A stretch of DNA of 64,000 nt from Schaalia canis. Its GTDB lineage: Bacteria; Actinomycetota; Actinomycetes; Actinomycetales; Actinomycetaceae. This document shows, piece by piece, positions 56,222 to 64,000 of this stretch. The DNA lies in contig NZ_RQZF01000006.1 of the NCBI RefSeq assembly GCF_003858455.1, forward strand, positions 1-64,000, read 5' to 3'. The position numbers were made by a program, and so were the translations under genes. The notes below the pieces were generated by a model. The model did no database searches and was not told the origin of the DNA. It saw only the letters and a program-made list of their open reading frames with translations. The number at the start of each line of letters is the position of its first letter. Positions within the stretch are counted from its first letter, which is position 1.

Positions 56222-56713
56222 TCAGTAGTTCTTGTTGCGGATGTCGCGCAGAGCCTTCTTACGGGTCGCGCGATCCAAGCGATCAATGTAGATCATGCCT
56301 TCTAGGTGATCGCACTCGTGCTGGAGAGCGCGGGCCATGAGCTCTTCACCTTCAAGCACCACCGGCTTGCCATCAAGGTCGATGCCCTCAACGCGGGCGT
56401 ACCAAGCGCGCTGAGTGGGGTACCACAGGTCGGGCACGGACAGGCAGCCTTCGTCACCGTCCTGATACTCGTCCTCAGAGACCTCAACGAGCTTGGGGTT
56501 CAGGACGTAGCCAATTTCGCCATCAACGTTGTAGGAGAATGCGCGCAGGCCAACACCAATCTGGTTGGCGGCCAAGCCGGCTCGACCATCCAGGGCGACA
56601 CCTTCGAGCAGGTCCTCAACCAAGGACTTGACCTTGTTATCAATGTCCGTAATCCACTCGCAGGGGGTACGAAGGATCGGGTCACCAATAATGCGAATCT
56701 CGCGGATCGCCAT
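56222..56713 (-). CDS. def: Peptide deformylase
   Basis: This metalloenzyme removes the formyl group from N-formylmethionine on new proteins, before Map (also in this window). The three family motifs are present: AGLAANQIG (motif 1), EGCLSVP with the metal cysteine (motif 2), and QHECDHLEG with HExxDH (motif 3). The ATG at 56713 has AAGGAAGG upstream and gives 163 residues. The open frame extends 37 codons upstream into proS without conservation. It starts 1 base after the proS stop. Confidence 0.97.
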   Translation of the reverse strand: MAIREIRIIGDPILRTPCEWITDIDNKVKSLVEDLLEGVALDGRAGLAANQIGVGLRAFSYNVDGEIGYVLNPKLVEVSEDEYQDGDEGCLSVPDLWYPTQRAWYARVEGIDLDGKPVVLEGEELMARALQHECDHLEGMIYIDRLDRATRKKALRDIRNKNY

Positions 56714-56714
56714 C

Positions 56715-58529
56715 TTACTTTCCTTCCTTACCAAGCAGACGTGCGTGCAGGTCACGGACGGCGGAAACAGCCTCTCCCACGGGAACCTCGACACGATCCC
56801 CACTGGCGCGATCACGAATTTCAACTGTGCCGTTGGCCAGACCTCGACCGATGACCAAGGTGATTGGGATACCCACCAGCTCAGAGTCAGCGAACTTCAC
56901 ACCTGCCGACACCTTCGCACGATCGTCGTAGAGAACGTCCAAGCCAGCAGCGTCAAGCTCAGCGGAAAGCTGCTCAGCAGTGCCGAAGATTTCCTCACCC
57001 TTACCTGTGGCCAGAACGTGAACATCGAAGGGAGCAATCTGCGCAGGCCAAGCCAAACCGCGCTCATCACAGTTCGACTCTGCCAGAGCCGCGAGCACGC
57101 GAGAGATGCCGATGCCATAGGACCCCATGGTGACAATCTGGCTCTTGCCGTTCTCGTCCAGGACGGTCAGGCCAAGCGCCTTGGCATACTTGCGGCCAAG
57201 CTGGAAGATGTGGCCGATCTCGATACCACGCTCAAGGTGAAGCGGGCCAGAACCGTCGGGAGCGGGATCGCCCTCGCGAACCTCAGCGGCTTCAATAGTG
57301 CCATCAGCGTCAAAATCGCGGCCCTTCACGAAGGAGAAGACGTGAGTGTCAACCTCATTCGCGCCAGTAATCCACATGGTGCCATCCACCACGCGAGGAT
57401 CCAGCAGATAGCGGATCGAGCCAGAGGGATTACCGTCCTCGTCAATAACGCGGGTGGAGGCATTCGGACCGATGACCTGCGGGCCGATGTATCCGGCGAC
57501 AAGCTCAGGATGCTTCTCAAGATCGGCAGGCGTTGCCATTTCAACCTCGGCGGGCGAGACGGAGGCTTCGACACGCTTCATGTCAACCTCTCGGTCACCA
57601 GGGAGGCCGATCACCAACAGCTCACGCTTGCCGGTGGGGTGAGTCAGCGCCACGACAACGTTCTTCAGCGTATCCGAGGCCTGCCAGGGACGGTCCTCAC
57701 GCGGGTAGTTCGCGTTAGCGTAGTCCACCAGGGCCTCAATCGTGGTGGCATCAGGGGTAGGCAAGACCGCAGGCTCAGGCAAACCATCAATCGGCAGTGC
57801 GTCTGGAACAGGCGTGGTGACAGCCTCCGCATTAGCAGCGTAGCCACCGGGGGAACGCACGAATGTGTCCTCACCAATGGGGCTGGGATGGAGGAACTCC
57901 TCTGAGCGGGAGCCACCCATCGCGCCCGACATCGCTGAAACGATGACGTATTCCAGTCCCAGGCGGTCGAAGATCGCCTGGTAGGCCTTGCGTTCAGCCA
58001 TGTAGGACGCTTCGAGGCCTTCTTCGTCAATGTCGAAGGAGTAGGCGTCTTTCATGACGAACTCACGACCGCGGATCAGACCTGCACGAGGGCGAGCCTC
58101 ATCGCGGTACTTGGTCTGAATCTGGTACAAGGCCAGGGGAAGGTCCTTGTACGAGGAGTAGAGATCCTTGACCAGCAAGGTGAACATCTCTTCGTGCGTG
58201 GGGGCAAGCAGGTAGTCACCTTCCTTGCGGTCACGCAATTTGAAGAGAGTCGGGCCGTACTCGTCCCAGCGGTTGGTGGCCTTGTAGGGCTCTGCGGGAA
58301 TCAGGGCGGGGAAGTGAACTTCCTGAGCGCCCATGCGGTCCATTTCCTCGCGGACGATGTCCTCGACTTTGCGTAGCACGCGCAACCCTAGAGGCATCCA
58401 GGTGTAGATGCCGGGGGCGGTACGACGGATGTACCCGGCGCGGACCAGAAGCTTGTGGGACATGACCTCCGCGTCGGCGGGGTCCTCGCGCAAAGTGCGC
58501 AGGAAGAAAGAAGATACGTTTCTCAGCAC
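56715..58529 (-). CDS. proS: Prolyl-tRNA synthetase, bacterial type
   Basis: This class II synthetase charges tRNA-Pro. At 604 residues it is the bacterial type, with an INS editing domain inserted between motifs 2 and 3 (about 235-400). Motif 1 region [20 protein letters not shown] (near 53), motif 2 in [22 protein letters not shown] (near 137), motif 3 [14 protein letters not shown] (near 470) and the C-terminal anticodon domain (about 500-604) are all visible. It is followed by def with a 1-base gap. Confidence 0.97.
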   Translation of the reverse strand: MLRNVSSFFLRTLREDPADAEVMSHKLLVRAGYIRRTAPGIYTWMPLGLRVLRKVEDIVREEMDRMGAQEVHFPALIPAEPYKATNRWDEYGPTLFKLRDRKEGDYLLAPTHEEMFTLLVKDLYSSYKDLPLALYQIQTKYRDEARPRAGLIRGREFVMKDAYSFDIDEEGLEASYMAERKAYQAIFDRLGLEYVIVSAMSGAMGGSRSEEFLHPSPIGEDTFVRSPGGYAANAEAVTTPVPDALPIDGLPEPAVLPTPDATTIEALVDYANANYPREDRPWQASDTLKNVVVALTHPTGKRELLVIGLPGDREVDMKRVEASVSPAEVEMATPADLEKHPELVAGYIGPQVIGPNASTRVIDEDGNPSGSIRYLLDPRVVDGTMWITGANEVDTHVFSFVKGRDFDADGTIEAAEVREGDPAPDGSGPLHLERGIEIGHIFQLGRKYAKALGLTVLDENGKSQIVTMGSYGIGISRVLAALAESNCDERGLAWPAQIAPFDVHVLATGKGEEIFGTAEQLSAELDAAGLDVLYDDRAKVSAGVKFADSELVGIPITLVIGRGLANGTVEIRDRASGDRVEVPVGEAVSAVRDLHARLLGKEGK

Positions 58530-58636
58530 GCCCTCTAGCGTAGTCCACTCCCCCGCTCGTTTTCGAGCCTGCTAAGCGTGGCTCTGCGCATTGTGTTGCA
58601 CAGCAATCTTTCACAGCAGCGAAGGGCAATAAAAAT

Positions 58637-58670
58637 GCCTGTGGGCGCAGCATGAAGCACGCCCACAGGC
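58637..58670 (-). terminator. Terminator of the SRPBCC gene
   Basis: A perfect 11-bp stem, GCCTGTGGGCG (58637-58647) with its complement (58660-58670), is followed on the minus strand by ATTTTTATT. It lies 75 bases after the stop of the gene at 58746. Confidence 0.85.
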
Positions 58671-58745
58671 TCAGTCAATGGCGAAGTGGCAGGCCCTCAT
58701 ACGTTCATTGGCACGAGCGGCGCTACCAGCCGAGTTTCAGACCGA

Positions 58746-59264
58746 TTATTCTTCGGTATTGCCACCTGACTCGGCAAGGAGCTTAATATCGCGCAGGATG
58801 TTCATCGTCATCAGCGACATGAAGGTGGCATCCGCCCAGCACGCTGCCTGAGCGGCAACACAATGAGGCTGATGACGCTCGCGTAGATGCAGGCGGGTGC
58901 GGTTAATGTCCTCAGGGATCAGAACGAAGGCCCATGTGGCGTCCACGTCCTTCGCGGTGCCATGCTCATCGACAGCAACCTCGGCTGAAGCCAAGACAAG
59001 AGCTGCATTCTCATCATCAACGACAATGCCCATGTCATCGTCTTCCTGGACGACATTCTTCAGAACCGACCACACGACCTCGGGGGATGCCTCGATCGAC
59101 ACAGCGCGGTCGGTAACAAAGGAAGCGCCTGGCAGAATATCGTCGCCGGGCAGGACGGCCTCAGCCTCGCTGCGGGTAACGCCAATGCGCTTCGGAAAGC
59201 CGGTAGCAACGATGGCGGCCGCGCCTGCTACGCCGGCTAGGGTCAGAATTGTACGCAGTCCCAT
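58746..59264 (-). CDS. SRPBCC-like (polyketide cyclase fold) protein with N-terminal anchor
   Basis: The 172-residue protein begins with a hydrophobic stretch (about 5-22) that could be a membrane anchor. It then has GVTRSEAEAVLPGDDILPGA followed by TDRAVSIEASPEVVWSVLKN, the opening pattern of actinobacterial SRPBCC (START-fold) proteins, and FVLIPEDINRTRLHLRER later. The fold forms a hydrophobic pocket; ligands are unknown. AAGGAG precedes the ATG. It lies 48 bases behind ispG on the same strand. Confidence 0.75.
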   Translation of the reverse strand: MGLRTILTLAGVAGAAAIVATGFPKRIGVTRSEAEAVLPGDDILPGASFVTDRAVSIEASPEVVWSVLKNVVQEDDDMGIVVDDENAALVLASAEVAVDEHGTAKDVDATWAFVLIPEDINRTRLHLRERHQPHCVAAQAACWADATFMSLMTMNILRDIKLLAESGGNTEE

Positions 59265-59312
59265 GGGAGCTCCTTAAAGTGTGGCCAGATGTGAGTATGG
59301 TTGCGGGCAGGG

Positions 59313-60485
59313 CTACTTGGCGGCGATCACCTCGACGCTGCCTTCGCCGGCCTCAAGCCCCATCTCTTCTGCAAGCATATTGGCTCGGCGGATCAACGTC
59401 TCGACGATCTGATCTTCGGGGACGGTGTCAACAACCTCACCGCGAATAAAAATCTGGCCCTTACCGTTACCTGAAGCAACCCCCAGGTCAGCTTCACGGG
59501 CTTCACCCGGGCCGTTCACGACGCAGCCCATCACGGCCACGCGCAGTGGCACAGTGAGGTCCTTCAGACCTTCAGTGACTTCTTCAGCCAAGGTGTACAC
59601 ATCAACTTGAGCGCGGCCGCACGACGGGCAGGACACAATCTCAAGGGTGCGCTCACGCAGGCCCATGGATTGAAGGATCTGGATACCCACCTTCACTTCC
59701 TCCACCGGCGGTGCAGAAAGAGACACACGGATAGTGTCACCAATACCCTGCCGTAGGAGCGCGCCAAAAGCGGTGGCGGACTTAATGGTGCCTTGGAAAG
59801 CTGGGCCAGCCTCGGTCACACCCAGGTGGAGAGGCCAGTTACCGCTTTCAGCCAGGATCTCATAGGCGCGAATCATCGTGACAGGATCGTGATGCTTGAC
59901 CGAGATTTTAAAGTCATGGAAGTCGTGCTCTTCAAAGAGGGAGGCTTCCCACATGGCCGACTCGGCGAGAGCCTCGGGAGTGGGGCCACCGTACTTGGAG
60001 TACATGCGCTTATCGAGAGAGCCAGCATTGACGCCAATACGCAGCGAGGTGCCGTGATCGCGGGCTGCGCGGGTGATCTCAGCGATCTGGTCATCGAACT
60101 TGCGGATATTACCGGGGTTGACGCGCACCGCGCCGCAGCCTGCCTCAATCGCTGCAAAGACGTATTTCGGCTGGAAGTGGATGTCGGCAATGACCGGGAT
60201 GTTGGATTTACGGGCGATGATGGGCAGCGCCTCGGCATCCTTATCGGTCGGGCAGGCGACTCGGACAATGTCGCAGCCCGATGCTGTGAGTTCGGCAATT
60301 TGCTGCAAGGTTGAGCCGATGTCGTGTGTCTTGGTGGTCGTCATGGACTGCACCGAGATAGGCGCGCCTCCACCAACTGGCACGCTTCCGACCATGAGTC
60401 GACGGGTGTTCTTACGCGGGAATGGCGTGTCCTTCACGGTGGGCATGCCTAAAGCAATTTCAGTCACCATTCCATTATCGCCCAT
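59313..60485 (-). CDS. ispG: 4-hydroxy-3-methylbut-2-enyl diphosphate synthase
   Basis: This is the penultimate enzyme of the MEP isoprenoid pathway. It reduces ME-cPP to HMBPP using a [4Fe-4S] cluster. The cluster cysteines are in SCPSCGR and [10 protein letters not shown] (near 280-325). [20 protein letters not shown] is the conserved opening. The 390 residues are normal. Start at 60485, with an ATG 15 bases further in as alternative. With dxr it supplies IPP/DMAPP, the raw material of the carotenoid operon at 14-20 kb. Confidence 0.97.
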   Translation of the reverse strand: MGDNGMVTEIALGMPTVKDTPFPRKNTRRLMVGSVPVGGGAPISVQSMTTTKTHDIGSTLQQIAELTASGCDIVRVACPTDKDAEALPIIARKSNIPVIADIHFQPKYVFAAIEAGCGAVRVNPGNIRKFDDQIAEITRAARDHGTSLRIGVNAGSLDKRMYSKYGGPTPEALAESAMWEASLFEEHDFHDFKISVKHHDPVTMIRAYEILAESGNWPLHLGVTEAGPAFQGTIKSATAFGALLRQGIGDTIRVSLSAPPVEEVKVGIQILQSMGLRERTLEIVSCPSCGRAQVDVYTLAEEVTEGLKDLTVPLRVAVMGCVVNGPGEAREADLGVASGNGKGQIFIRGEVVDTVPEDQIVETLIRRANMLAEEMGLEAGEGSVEVIAAK

Positions 60486-60604
60486 GGTGGGAGCATTTGC
60501 GGCATCGCGCAGTTGAGATAGCTAACGCTTCTCCTTGGCCTTCGCTTGCCGCACGATCCCCGGGCTCTCAGACCTGTTCCCTCTATGATTGAGGGGAACG
60601 TGAA

Positions 60605-60618
60605 TCACATCGATGTGA
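60605..60618. promoter_or_regulatory. Perfect 14-bp palindrome before the aldo/keto reductase
   Basis: TCACATCGATGTGA is fully self-complementary and lies 16 bases upstream of the ATG at 60635, just before the ribosome-binding site. A repressor binding here would block the transcript. No regulator is adjacent. Confidence 0.45.
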
Positions 60619-60634
60619 AAGATAAGGTGCCGTC

Positions 60635-61627
60635 ATGGAAAGTCGCCCATTAGGTTCAACAGGCACACAGGTCTCCATCATTGGTTTAGGAACGTGGCAG
60701 TTGGGTGCCGACTGGGGTGAGGTTGACGAGGCTGCCGCACGTGCCACCCTTGATGCCTCCCTTTCTTCTGGCGTGACTTTTATCGATACCGCTGACGTTT
60801 ACGGAGACGGACGTTCCGAACGTTTTGTTGGATCCTTCCGTGCAGACAACCCCGATCGTGGCCTGTTCGTTGCAACGAAGATGGGCCGCCGCGTGGAGCA
60901 ACGTCCTGAGAATTACACGCCCGAGGCTTTTGCCGCGTGGAATGAGCGTTCTCGCCGTAACCTTGGCGTGGAGTGCTTGGATTTGGTCCAGCTTCATTGC
61001 CCACCCACCGAAGTTCTGGCTGATCCCGCAACGTGGGATGAACTACGTCGCATGGTCGAAGCCGGGCTGATTGCCAACTTTGGAGCATCGGTGGAAACCT
61101 GCGAGCAAGCACGCCTAGCAATGGAGGGTGGGGCTCAAACCCTGCAGATTATTCTCAACATCTTCCGTCGCAAGCCCCTTGAAGAGGTTCTGCCCGAAGC
61201 AGCCGAGCGTGGCGTAGGTGTCATTGTGCGTGTGCCGCTGGCTTCTGGCCTGTTGTCGGGCAAGTACACGACGGATACTGTGTTTGCCGCAGGTGATCAC
61301 CGCAACTACAACCGTGAGGGCGCTGCCTTTGACATTGGCGAAACCTTCTCTGGCGTGCCCTACGAGGTCGGTGTTGCCGCGGCCTCCGAGTTCACCCGCC
61401 TCTGCTCCAACTACGGCCCACAGAATGCCACTCCTGCTCAGATTGCCCTCAAGTGGGTCACCGAACAGGTCGGTGTCACGACTGTTATTCCCGGTGCTCG
61501 CAATGCAGATCAAGCCGCTGCAAACGCTGCCGCTGCCACACTTCCCCCTCTCTCTGCTGATCTCAATGCTGCGCTGGAAGATCTCTACAACCGCATGATC
61601 CGCGAACACGTTCACGGCCGCTGGTAA
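60635..61627 (+). CDS. Aldo/keto reductase
   Basis: This is an NADPH-dependent TIM-barrel oxidoreductase of 330 residues. The catalytic Asp and Tyr are in TFIDTADVYGDGRSE (near 47-61), LVQLHCP (near 127) has the catalytic His, and NADP-binding TTVIPGARNADQAAANA is near 285. The LGTWQLGADWG and LLSGKYTTDT segments place it with the YghZ/perakine-like potassium-channel-beta branch. The substrate is unknown. It is the only plus-strand gene in this part of the window. Confidence 0.93.
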   Translation: MESRPLGSTGTQVSIIGLGTWQLGADWGEVDEAAARATLDASLSSGVTFIDTADVYGDGRSERFVGSFRADNPDRGLFVATKMGRRVEQRPENYTPEAFAAWNERSRRNLGVECLDLVQLHCPPTEVLADPATWDELRRMVEAGLIANFGASVETCEQARLAMEGGAQTLQIILNIFRRKPLEEVLPEAAERGVGVIVRVPLASGLLSGKYTTDTVFAAGDHRNYNREGAAFDIGETFSGVPYEVGVAAASEFTRLCSNYGPQNATPAQIALKWVTEQVGVTTVIPGARNADQAAANAAAATLPPLSADLNAALEDLYNRMIREHVHGRW

Positions 61628-61648
61628 AACCCCCTACTGCTTCAACAC

Positions 61649-61680
61649 GGGTGCCCTCGCTCTATCGAGCGAGGGCACCC
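61649..61680. terminator. Terminator between the aldo/keto reductase and rseP
   Basis: A perfect 14-bp stem, GGGTGCCCTCGCTC (61649-61662) with its complement (61667-61680), encloses a 4-base loop, between convergent genes. No U-tract follows on either strand. Confidence 0.75.
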
Positions 61681-61721
61681 ATGCATTAGACAGCTCACAC
61701 AGAGACGTTACGCCCGTGGTG

Positions 61722-62960
61722 TTACCCGATTGTTACCGGCTTGACGATGTCAGCCACCATGAGGATCACCGACATGCCAATCAGCAGCGCACCCATGACA
61801 TAGGTGACGACCACCAGGCGAGCAGTATCGGCAGGACCCGGATCAGGGCGACCACGCAGGCGAGCCACAGTGCGGCGAACGCCCTCGAAGATTGCACCAA
61901 CAATGTGCCCACCATCCAGGGGCGGAACAGGCAACAAGTTAAAGACGAAGAGCGCCATATTGAGCGATGCCAACAATGACAACAAGGTTGCCACGGTTGC
62001 ACGGTAGTCGGTCGTAGCAAAAACGCCTTCGCCGGAGGCAACCTCGCCAGCAATACGGCTCACACCCACCACCGACATCACACCAGCAGGATCTCGTTCA
62101 CTTCCCGTCACCAACGAAGTGAGAACCTCCCAAACGGCCACAGGCAAACGTGTCACAACACTCGCTGTGCCGGTGAAGGTTGCCCACGTGACCTCAAGCA
62201 CCCTGCGAGGAGTGGCCGAGACATACTCGACGCCTGCGCCAACGCCAATCACCCAGCGTCCGTCTTCAAGTTTGACAGGCGTGACGGTGACGGTCTGAGG
62301 CTCGCCATTGCGATCAATAGTTACCGACAAGGGCTCACCAGCAGAGTTATTGAGAGCAGAAGTCAGGTCGCTCCAGCGTTCCACGGGGGTCTCACCGACG
62401 GCTGTGATACGGTCACCGGCTTCAATCCCCGCTGCTGCTGCAGGACCGGGTACCTCGCCTGATACTGCGGTCACAGTCGCGGGAACTGCTGCAAGAGTCG
62501 GTGAAGCTGCGGGCACGCCAATACCCATGAGAACCACAGCAAAAAGCACAGCCGACAAGATGAGGTTCGTGACCGGGCCGCCAAACATGACAGCGAACTT
62601 CTTGGGTGCGCTCAGACGATAAAAGGCCCTGTCCTCCATACCTTCAGGGATCTCGGCAGCGCTTTCGCGGCGCGCCTCTTCTGCCAGTGTCAGTTCACCC
62701 TTCTTATTCAGAAGTGGAGTGCCGGGGCGGGCTGGTGCGTACATGCCGACAATGCGCACATAGCCGCCCAGCGGGATCGCGCGGAGGCCATAGCGGGTTC
62801 CTCGCCACTCTTTCTCCCATAAAAGAGGGCCGAAGCCGACTGAGAATACCGGGACAGGCACCCCGAAACGCTTCGCAGGTAGCATATGGCCCAACTCGTG
62901 AATCGCCACCGAGATCAGCAGTCCAACCACGATGACAAGAATGCCGATCACATACGACAT
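61722..62960 (-). CDS. Site-2 protease, M50 family (RseP/Rip1-like)
   Basis: This intramembrane zinc metalloprotease cleaves anti-sigma factors and other membrane substrates. The zinc motif HELGH lies in the first membrane helix (near residue 20) and the second motif, NLLPVPPLDGGH, near residue 345. A PDZ domain of about 80 residues lies between (about 150-230, AAAGIEAGDRITAVGETPV). I use the ATG at 62960 with GGGGGAG upstream, giving 412 residues; the frame extends 7 codons further. The order dxr-rseP-ispG is the usual actinobacterial one. Confidence 0.94.
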   Translation of the reverse strand: MSYVIGILVIVVGLLISVAIHELGHMLPAKRFGVPVPVFSVGFGPLLWEKEWRGTRYGLRAIPLGGYVRIVGMYAPARPGTPLLNKKGELTLAEEARRESAAEIPEGMEDRAFYRLSAPKKFAVMFGGPVTNLILSAVLFAVVLMGIGVPAASPTLAAVPATVTAVSGEVPGPAAAAGIEAGDRITAVGETPVERWSDLTSALNNSAGEPLSVTIDRNGEPQTVTVTPVKLEDGRWVIGVGAGVEYVSATPRRVLEVTWATFTGTASVVTRLPVAVWEVLTSLVTGSERDPAGVMSVVGVSRIAGEVASGEGVFATTDYRATVATLLSLLASLNMALFVFNLLPVPPLDGGHIVGAIFEGVRRTVARLRGRPDPGPADTARLVVVTYVMGALLIGMSVILMVADIVKPVTIG

Positions 62961-63069
62961 ATCACCACTCCCCCTCAACAACGACTACCACATTAGACGG
63001 AACAGCTCCCCGAAGTCGCCGATGCCGCCTTACACGTCATTCCACATGACCTGCCCTGAGCGCGCGCTA

Positions 63070-64000
63070 CTAGGAGGCAATCCGCTCCGCCGCACGTGCT
63101 CGCGCCCATTCTTCAGCGCCCAAGACGTCATCCAGCGTTGGTTCGACAACACCAACATGTTCTTCAACGACCTCACGAACCGTGTCAACAATTCCCAGGT
63201 AGCTGAGTCGGCCATGAATGAAAGCGTCAACACACACTTCATTTGCCGCGTTGAAGACGGCAGGGTGGGTAGCCGAAGCTGATACAGCATGGCGGGCGCA
63301 CATGATCGCCGGGAAAGTCACGTCATCGACTGGCTCGAAGGTCCAGGCCTGTGCCGCGCTCCACCGCAGGGGGTTCTCCACATCCACCAGGCGTTCTGGC
63401 CATGTCATCCCCAGGGCAATCGGGAGGCGCATATCTGGCGGCGAGGCTTGCAGGGTCGTTGCCCCATCCATCCATGTCACACCCGAATGGACGATGGACT
63501 GGGGATGAACGACCGTCACGATATGTTCTGGCGCGACGTCAAAAAGCAGGTGAGCCTCGATCAGCTCTAAACCCTTATTCATCAAAGTAGACGAGTTAAT
63601 CGTCACCACCGGCCCCATATCCCAGGTCGGATGCGCAAAGGCTTGCTCGGGGGTCACGTCCCCAAGATCAGCGCGAGTCCTCCCACGGAAAGGGCCGCCC
63701 GAAGCCGTCAAAATCACATCAGCAACTTCGCTGCGCCCCGTGACCACCGGCGAAGTCATACCTTTTTCGTGGACGCCAGAAGCAAGAGCCTGAGCGATCG
63801 CCGAGTGCTCAGAATCGACGGGGACGATCTGCCCGGGGCGCGTCATGGCCTGCTTCACGAGGGCGCCACCCACGACAAGTGACTCCTTATTCGCCAGTGC
63901 CAGCGTGCACCCAGCCTGCAAAGCGGCCAAAGTCGGGCCAAGCCCCACACCGCCCGTAATGCCATTAAGGACAACAGCATCCGGGAAAGCCCCCGCAACC
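63070..64000 (-). CDS. dxr: 1-deoxy-D-xylulose 5-phosphate reductoisomerase (C-terminal part)
   Basis: The gene runs off the right edge, so its N-terminal NADPH-binding part is missing. The visible 310 codons begin with VVLNGITGGVGLGPTLAAL and contain ANKESLVVGG, PVDSEHSAIAQ (metal and substrate residues), TASGGPFRG (flexible lid region) and MSATHPAVFNAANEV-type sequence near the end. The enzyme rearranges and reduces DXP to MEP, the first committed step of the MEP pathway. It lies upstream of rseP on the same strand with a gap of about 110 bases. Confidence 0.96.
   Translation of the reverse strand, partial: VAGAFPDAVVLNGITGGVGLGPTLAALQAGCTLALANKESLVVGGALVKQAMTRPGQIVPVDSEHSAIAQALASGVHEKGMTSPVVTGRSEVADVILTASGGPFRGRTRADLGDVTPEQAFAHPTWDMGPVVTINSSTLMNKGLELIEAHLLFDVAPEHIVTVVHPQSIVHSGVTWMDGATTLQASPPDMRLPIALGMTWPERLVDVENPLRWSAAQAWTFEPVDDVTFPAIMCARHAVSASATHPAVFNAANEVCVDAFIHGRLSYLGIVDTVREVVEEHVGVVEPTLDDVLGAEEWARARAAERIAS

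Overview
The window looks like a chromosomal segment of an actinobacterium of the family Actinomycetaceae, probably the Actinomyces/Schaalia group. This rests on moderate-to-high G+C, an actinobacterial RNase P RNA, a homodimeric AceE, polyphosphate glucokinase, the actinobacterial families DUF3145, DUF3052 and DUF2871, and many 4-bp stop/start overlaps. The species call is inference. No insertion sequence, integrase, prophage or CRISPR array was seen. Almost everything is chromosomal core, with small accessory patches at about 29.8-32.4, 34.3-37.3, 41.4-42.8, 46.6-48.3 and 54.6-56.2 kb.

Layout. At the left edge, on the minus strand, lies what appears to be the promoter and leader of a ribosomal RNA operon whose genes are outside the window. 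Next come tyrS, an arginine block (argH, a polysaccharide polymerase/ligase-like membrane protein, argG, argR with an ARG-box operator), a flavodoxin-domain protein and pheST, then panB and map on the plus strand. From 13.8 to 19.7 kb a tightly overlapped operon, idi-crtE-crtB-crtI-crtY-crtEb, encodes the whole path from IPP/DMAPP to a C50 cyclic carotenoid. It is followed by ppgK, rnpB, yaaA, a zinc-ribbon-family protein without its cysteines, nif3 and a DHA2 drug exporter.

From 26.4 to 31.3 kb lipB-lipA-AMP ligase-unknown-ankyrin protein form one plus-strand operon. It faces a pentapeptide-repeat membrane protein with an in-frame premature stop. After ndh (type II NADH dehydrogenase) comes a run of envelope and regulatory genes: a DUF6318-like lipoprotein with a PKD-like secreted partner, HPP and ABC-2-like membrane proteins, MerR/TipA, TetR with a flavodoxin, and a VOC-alkylation repair-DUF2200 operon. 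tRNA-Val(UAC), DUF3052 and aceE follow.

The right part holds a three-repeat tail-anchored protein of unknown function, then sdhC-sdhA-sdhB-aspA. AspA makes fumarate, which the menaquinone-linked SdhCAB/Frd-type enzyme can reduce using electrons from Ndh, so this suggests fumarate respiration. An acyl-carrier-like protein lacking its serine, DUF3145, an AT-rich lipoprotein, def and proS come next. The last stretch carries ispG, an aldo/keto reductase, rseP and the C-terminal part of dxr. IspG and Dxr belong to the MEP pathway that would feed the carotenoid operon at 14-20 kb.
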